Shown: positions 6,508 through 7,958 of the stretch, in pieces | Layout of the letters: each line of letters starts with the position of its first letter | Numbering within the stretch: position 1 is the first letter of the stretch | From: a bacterium | GTDB lineage: Bacteria > Desulfobacterota > GWC2-55-46 > S146-80 > JALXFI01 | Direction of reading: 5' to 3' | DNA length: 7,958 bases | Assembly (NCBI GenBank): GCA_027069035.1 | Contig: JALXFI010000219.1 | Location: 1 to 7,958 of the forward strand | The notes under the pieces: model-generated | The model's database searches: none | Seen by the model: only the letters and a program-made list of their open reading frames with translations | Told to the model about the DNA's origin: nothing | Made by a program: the position numbers and the translations under genes

Positions 6508-7563
6508 ATGAAAGATATAAAAAAGATACTTGTAAGAGCGCCTAACTGGATAGGGGACTGCGTTCTTTCATTGCCTGCCCTTAAGGCGTTGAGAGAGTAT
6601 TATAAAGATGCTGAAATTATCATTCTCGCAAGGCCGTGGGTTGCTGATGTGTTTTATGGAAGCCCATTCCTTACAAGGGTCATGCTTTATGATGACAAGG
6701 ATATACACAGGGGTATAAAGGGATTCTTTCGCCTTATAAAAGAGTTGAAAAGAAAAAGATTTGATCTGGCAGTTCTCTTTCAGAATGCCTTTCGCGCAGC
6801 CCTTATCGCAATGTTTGCCGGCATCCCTTTAAGACTTGGATACAGGCGGGATGGAAGAGGGATGCTTCTTTCAAAAGGGCTAAGGCCTTTTTATGAAAAA
6901 GAAAGAAAAGAGCACCATATATACTATTATATGAACCTGCTTGCCCCGCTTGGTATTGTAAATTTTAAAAGGTTTCAAGTGCCAAGGATATATCTTAAAG
7001 AAGAGGAGGTGACAAAGGCCGAAAGATATTTAAAAGGCCTCTCGGCGCCTGTTATAGGTATTAACCCCGGGGCGGCTTACGGAGATGCAAAGATGTGGGG
7101 CGCTGATAAATTCTCTCGGCTTGCGAAAAAGCTCATATCAGAGGTTGAGGCAGGTATAATCATATTTGGAAGCAAACAGGAACATCAGATAGGAGAGGAT
7201 ATAGCTGTGCATATAAATTCGTCTTCTATTCTGAATATGATGGGAAGGATTTCACTCAGAGAGTCTATGGCGCTTATGAGCAGATGCAGGCTCTTTGTTA
7301 CAAATGATACAGGCCCGATGCATGTGGCCTCTGCGCTTGGTGTGCCCACACTTGCCGTCTTCGGCTCTACAGATCCTGAAATTACAGGCCCTGTGGGAGA
7401 GGATGCCCATACTATAAAAAGAGAAGTGGACTGTGCGCCTTGTTTTAAGAGGAATTGTCCGACCGATAAACGGTGTATGGAGGCTATCGGTGTGGAAGAT
7501 GTTTTTCAGATGTCTTTGCAGCTACTATATGAAGATAAAACGGTTATTAAAGAAGGGTTGTAG
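6508..7563 (+). CDS. waaF: Lipopolysaccharide heptosyltransferase II (ADP-heptose--LPS heptosyltransferase)
   Basis: The product has 351 aa, the normal length for WaaF (GT9, GT-B fold). It transfers L-glycero-D-manno-heptose from ADP-heptose onto the growing inner core at the cytoplasmic face of the inner membrane. Motifs: RAPNWIGDCVLSLPAL (10-25), the N-terminal acceptor-side signature; GINPGAAYGDAKMW (184-197), characteristic of WaaF; NDTGPMHVASALGVP (266-280), in the nucleotide-sugar binding half; FGSTDP (285-290); and four cysteines (309, 312, 317, 323) in the CAPC-x4-CP-x4-CM arrangement typical of heptosyltransferase II. The ATG at 6508 lies 6 nt after an in-frame TAG; the local ribosome-binding site is poor (AGG at 6500-6502). 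It is separated from lpxL by 109 nt and from gmhB by 2 nt. Heptosyltransferase I (WaaC) is the main alternative, but the WaaF-type signatures favour HepII. Confidence 0.92.
   Translation: MKDIKKILVRAPNWIGDCVLSLPALKALREYYKDAEIIILARPWVADVFYGSPFLTRVMLYDDKDIHRGIKGFFRLIKELKRKRFDLAVLFQNAFRAALIAMFAGIPLRLGYRRDGRGMLLSKGLRPFYEKERKEHHIYYYMNLLAPLGIVNFKRFQVPRIYLKEEEVTKAERYLKGLSAPVIGINPGAAYGDAKMWGADKFSRLAKKLISEVEAGIIIFGSKQEHQIGEDIAVHINSSSILNMMGRISLRESMALMSRCRLFVTNDTGPMHVASALGVPTLAVFGSTDPEITGPVGEDAHTIKREVDCAPCFKRNCPTDKRCMEAIGVEDVFQMSLQLLYEDKTVIKEGL
7553..7557 (+). promoter_or_regulatory. Ribosome-binding site supporting a TTG start of gmhB
   Basis: AAGGG within the end of waaF lies 8 nt before the TTG at 7566. 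The alternative GTG at 7593 has only GGTGGA (7584-7589), 3 nt away, so the TTG is better supported. Confidence 0.5.
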
Positions 7564-7565
7564 TT

Positions 7566-7958
7566 TTGTCGGATAAAATACGCGGTGGAATAGTGGCTGA
7601 AGTTTCAAAGGTTGTATTTCTTGACAGGGATGGAACGATAAATGATGATACTGGTTATCTCAATGATCCCAACGGACTTGTGCTTATAGACGGGGTAGTA
7701 GATGCCGTGCGTCTTTTAAAGAGCAACGGTTTTAAAGTGGTTGTAATAACCAACCAGTCGGGTATAGCAAGAGGTATTATCCAGTCGGATGTGTTAACAA
7801 AGATACACCGAAAACTTATGGCGCTTATGGAAAAAAAAGGGGCAGGGCTTGACGGAATTTACTATTGTCCTCATATGCCCGGCAGTGGGTGCTCTTGCAG
7901 AAAACCTATGACAGGGCTTATTGATAAGGCAGTTAAGGATATCGGCCTTGATCCGAAC
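7566..7958 (+). CDS. gmhB: D-glycero-D-manno-heptose-1,7-bisphosphate 7-phosphatase, N-terminal part (3' end outside window)
   Basis: 131 codons are open to the window end. GmhB is a cytoplasmic HAD-superfamily phosphatase (HisB-N-like) removing the C7 phosphate of heptose-1,7-bisphosphate on the way to ADP-heptose, the donor for WaaF. Counting from the TTG start: motif I FLDRDGTIN (18-26) with nucleophile Asp20 and acid/base Asp22; motif II ITNQSGIARG (61-70); and a zinc loop with Cys101, His103, Cys109 and Cys111, followed by RKP (112-114). These are all hallmarks of GmhB rather than other HAD enzymes. The start is either TTG 7566 (2 nt after waaF, good ribosome-binding site, 9 extra residues) or GTG 7593 (product beginning MAEVSKVVFLD). 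Alpha versus beta anomer preference cannot be judged; LPS context suggests the beta (ADP-heptose) route. Confidence 0.92.
   Translation, partial: MSDKIRGGIVAEVSKVVFLDRDGTINDDTGYLNDPNGLVLIDGVVDAVRLLKSNGFKVVVITNQSGIARGIIQSDVLTKIHRKLMALMEKKGAGLDGIYYCPHMPGSGCSCRKPMTGLIDKAVKDIGLDPN

Noticed and set aside
6472..7563. waaF as a pseudogene or amber-interrupted longer gene starting at 6472
   Set aside because: The family signature starts at residue 8 of the 6508 ATG product and the length is normal, so the upstream nine codons are not missing enzyme sequence.
7830..7842. A8G4 run in gmhB (and A7-A8 runs at 1134-1140, 1555-1561 and 3873-3880) as programmed frameshift sites
   Set aside because: The reading frame continues correctly through each run with conserved motifs on both sides, and no downstream pseudoknot or overlapping frame is evident.
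1..7958. Mobile elements, CRISPR array, tRNA/rRNA genes, horizontal island boundaries
   Set aside because: No transposase or integrase motifs, no repeat-spacer pattern, no tRNA-like cloverleaf seen, and codon flavour looks uniform across all genes.

Overview
The window is a co-directional (+ strand) block of lipopolysaccharide (LPS) inner-core and lipid A genes from a Gram-negative, diderm bacterium. Eight protein genes are supported: the 3' end of lpxB, then msbA, waaA (kdtA), lpxK, an unnamed outer-membrane beta-barrel protein, an lpxL/htrB-type acyltransferase, waaF and the 5' part of gmhB. Base composition leans towards A+T, with heavy use of AGG/AGA and ATA codons. Together with the lpxB-msbA-waaA-lpxK-lpxL-waaF-gmhB order, this suggests a Desulfobacterota-, Nitrospirota- or related candidate-phylum organism. 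That placement is inference from gene order and codon flavour; no marker gene is present to settle it.

Layout: 1-386 is the C-terminal end of lipid A disaccharide synthase. 431-2239 is the MsbA flippase. 2236-3540 is Kdo transferase, overlapping msbA by 4 nt. 3588-4664 is the lipid A 4'-kinase. 4679-5485 is a secreted, beta-rich protein ending in Phe, read as an outer-membrane barrel. 5508-6398 is the lipid A acyltransferase. 6399-6507 is the only sizeable intergenic gap (109 nt). It holds a plausible sigma70-type promoter, a 9-codon Cys-containing leader reading frame with a good ribosome-binding site, and a small hairpin just before waaF. 6508-7563 is heptosyltransferase and 7566-7958 is the start of heptose-bisphosphate phosphatase, cut by the window end. 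No gene-free stretch exceeds 300 bases, and I saw no RNA genes, mobile elements, CRISPR arrays or strong intrinsic terminators.

How the genes work together: LpxB makes the lipid A disaccharide, LpxK adds the 4'-phosphate, WaaA adds Kdo, LpxL adds a secondary acyl chain to the Kdo-primed precursor, GmhB contributes to ADP-heptose supply, WaaF adds heptose, and MsbA flips the core-lipid A across the inner membrane. The barrel protein is the one member whose job is not explained by the pathway. Tight spacing (a 4-nt overlap, then 47, 14, 22 and 2 nt gaps) points to one transcript, with a possible second promoter before waaF. Most of the window is ordinary, well-understood biology; the items worth a second look are the waaF leader region and the embedded barrel protein.
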